A DNA stretch of 10,733 bases from Ilumatobacteraceae bacterium (GTDB taxonomy: Bacteria > Actinomycetota > Acidimicrobiia > Acidimicrobiales > Ilumatobacteraceae). The stretch covers positions 1-10,733 of the forward strand of contig JALOLG010000057.1 of assembly GCA_025456105.1 (NCBI GenBank), read 5' to 3'. The notes beneath the pieces are model-generated. The model did no database searches and was not told where the DNA came from. It was given only the letters and a program-made list of their open reading frames with translations. The translations under genes and the position numbers were made by a program. Positions 6,648 to 10,733 of this stretch are shown piece by piece. The number at the start of each line of letters is the position of its first letter. The stretch's first letter is position 1.

Positions 6648-7328
6648 GTGACCGACATCTTGCTGGTCGAGGACGACGAGCGCATCAGCGAGCCCCTGGT
6701 CCGCGTGCTGCGCGGCGAGGGGTTCGACGTCGACCTCGTCACCCACGGGGTGGAGGCCCTCGAGCGCGTCGACCGGCAGCGACCCGACCTCGTCCTGCTC
6801 GACCTCACGCTGCCCGACATCGACGGGCTCGACGTGTGCCGCAAGCTGCGCAACGACACACCCGACCTGCCGATCGTGATGCTCACCGCCCGGGCCGAGG
6901 AGATGGACGTGATCGTCGGGCTCAACGCCGGCGCCGACGACTACGTGGCCAAGCCGTTCCGCCTGGCCGAGCTCATCGCCCGCATCAAGGCCCGACTGCG
7001 CGCCGCCGAGCACGTCACCGCCGTGCTGCCGGTGCTCGAAGGCGCCGGCCTGCGGGTCGACCGCGAGGCTCGGCGGGCCTACAAGGACGACGAGGAGCTC
7101 GACCTCACCACCAAGGAGTTCGACCTGCTGGCGCTGCTCATGAGCCGCCCCGGCGTCACGTTCACGCGAGAGCAGATCATGTCGACGGTGTGGAACGAGA
7201 ACTGGTGGGGCTCCACGCGCACGCTCGACACCCACGTGTCGACGCTGCGCCGCAAGATCGGCGACAACTCCGACCCCCCGTCGATCATCGTGACGCTCCG
7301 CGGCGTCGGCTTCCGCTTCGAGGGGTGA
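6648..7328 (+). CDS. Response regulator, OmpR/PhoB family
   Basis: This is a two-domain transcription factor of 226 residues, typical for the family. The receiver domain covers about 2-118, with the acidic pair Glu8/Asp9/Asp10, the phosphoacceptor Asp52 in Val-Leu-Leu-Asp-Leu-Thr-Leu-Pro, Thr80 in Met-Leu-Thr-Ala, and Lys102 in Ala-Lys-Pro-Phe. A linker leads to a winged-helix DNA-binding domain at about 128-225, with Leu-Thr-x-Lys-Glu-Phe-Asp-Leu-Leu (153-161), Thr-Arg-Glu-Gln (173-176), Arg-Thr-Leu-Asp-Thr-His-Val-Ser-Thr-Leu-Arg-Arg-Lys-Ile (191-204) and the closing Arg-Gly-Val-Gly-Phe-Arg-Phe (218-224). All phosphotransfer residues are present, so it looks functional. The GTG start at 6648 puts the first beta strand directly at the N-terminus and fits the upstream TACGCT box. 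The sensor kinase begins seven bases after the stop. The target genes are unknown. Confidence 0.96.
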   Translation: MTDILLVEDDERISEPLVRVLRGEGFDVDLVTHGVEALERVDRQRPDLVLLDLTLPDIDGLDVCRKLRNDTPDLPIVMLTARAEEMDVIVGLNAGADDYVAKPFRLAELIARIKARLRAAEHVTAVLPVLEGAGLRVDREARRAYKDDEELDLTTKEFDLLALLMSRPGVTFTREQIMSTVWNENWWGSTRTLDTHVSTLRRKIGDNSDPPSIIVTLRGVGFRFEG

Positions 7329-8485
7329 CCGGCGGGTGCGCAAGCGGCTCGTCCTGTCGACGATCCTGATCGTCCTGGTCGTGCTCGCCGCGCTGGCGGT
7401 GCCCATCGGGCTGCTCGTGTACCGCGCCGCCGAGGACGAGCTGCGCGGGCAGCTCGAGGAGCAGTCGGCCCAGATCGTGCGCGACCTGACCGCCGATGCC
7501 GCCGCCGGGCGACCGCTCGACTTCGAGGCCGTCACCTCGGGCCTCAACTCGACCGACCGCCTCGTGATCACGGCCCCCGACGGCGCTTCGGTGGGCAGCT
7601 GGCCACGCTCGGCCTGCTCGCACTGGGCGCCGTGCTCGCGGCGGCCGGGCTCGCCGCCATCCAGGCCCGCCAGCTCGCCCGGCCGCTGGAGCGGCTCGCC
7701 ACCTCGGCGGCGCGCATCGGCTCGGGCGACTTCAGCACCACCACGATGCCGCACACGCGGATCCCCGAGATCGACGGCATCGGCCAGGCGCTCCAGCAGA
7801 GCGCCAACCGGGTCGACCGGCTGCTCGCCATGGAGCGCAGCTTCACCGCCGACGCCACCCACCAGCTGCGCACCGGCATCGCCGGCATCCTGATGCGCTT
7901 CGAGCTGCTCAGCACCCACCGCGACCGCAACGTCCGACGCGACGCCGAAGCCGGCCTCCTGCAGACCGAGCAGCTCAACCGCACGATCGACGAGCTGCTC
8001 GCCGCCGTCCGCGACACGACGCTGCGCGAGCGGGGCGAGTTCGTGCTGGTCGAGCTCGTCGACCAGCACGTGGCCGAGTGGCAGCCGAGGTTCTCGGCCG
8101 TCGGTCGCACGATCGCCGTCGTCACCGCCTCCCAGGAGCCGGTGGTCGGCACCAAGGGACTGGCCGGGCAGGTGCTCGACATCCTCGTCGACAACGCCCT
8201 CAAGCACGGCCGCGGCGCGGTCACGCTGATGATCGAGGGGACCAGCGTGCTGGTGATCGACCAGGGCACCGGGATGACCGACGAGCAGGCGGCGCGTGCG
8301 TTCGACGCGCCCACCGACCCGGCCGCCGCCCACGGGCGCGGGCTCCCGCTGGCGCGGCGCCTGGCGGAGGTCGACGGCGGGTTCGTGGAGATCGTGCACC
8401 CGCGCCCGCTGCGCATCCGCTACCGCCTCGCGTCGGCGAGCGCGGCCACCGGGCGCCTGGGCGCCGCGGTGGGCGAGGGCGTCCG

Positions 8486-10732
<2,247 letters not shown>

Positions 10733-10733
10733 G

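Overview
The window is high-GC DNA (roughly 70% by eye) with dense, short-spaced genes. The gene content fits an actinobacterium: leaderless-type gene starts, a secreted protein with Leu/Val-Asp-Thr-Arg (LDTR) repeats, and a His kinase with the actinobacterial HQLRT-like box. The LDTR repeats and the look of the orphan proteins suggest Acidimicrobiia (Ilumatobacter-like), but that placement is inference. The frameshifted kinase would also fit a draft or metagenome assembly.

Layout. On the minus strand, a TesB-type acyl-CoA thioesterase (2138 to 1329) is followed 22 bases later by a secreted three-repeat protein (1306 to 1) that runs off the left edge. Diverging from the thioesterase is a 138-residue conserved protein of unknown function (2186-2602, plus). 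It converges on purB across a hairpin at 2627-2647. The purine genes purA (5242 to 3971) and purB (3974 to 2652) form a minus-strand pair overlapping by four bases. Together they convert IMP to AMP, and PurB also acts in the de novo IMP pathway. Diverging from purA is a plus-strand run: a divergent HisD-family dehydrogenase (5311-6627), an OmpR/PhoB-type response regulator (6648-7328), and its sensor kinase (7336-8573), whose reading frame is broken near 7590. The kinase frame runs 88 bases into the 3' end of clpB, which is on the minus strand and enters from the right edge (10732 to 8486).

Regulation seen in the sequence. Five starts (secreted protein, thioesterase, 138-residue protein, HisD-like, response regulator) each have a TANNNT hexamer followed by exactly seven bases and then ATG or GTG. 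This is the geometry of leaderless mRNAs. purA instead has a Shine-Dalgarno sequence, and purB and the kinase appear translationally coupled or closely spaced to the gene before.

Most of the window is housekeeping. I found no mobile element, CRISPR array, tRNA or rRNA, and no convincing new multi-gene system. The points worth a second look are the broken kinase, the substituted metal ligand positions in the HisD-like protein, the P-loop change in PurA, the uniform leaderless spacing, and the two little-known proteins at the left. No stretch over 300 bases lacks a gene.
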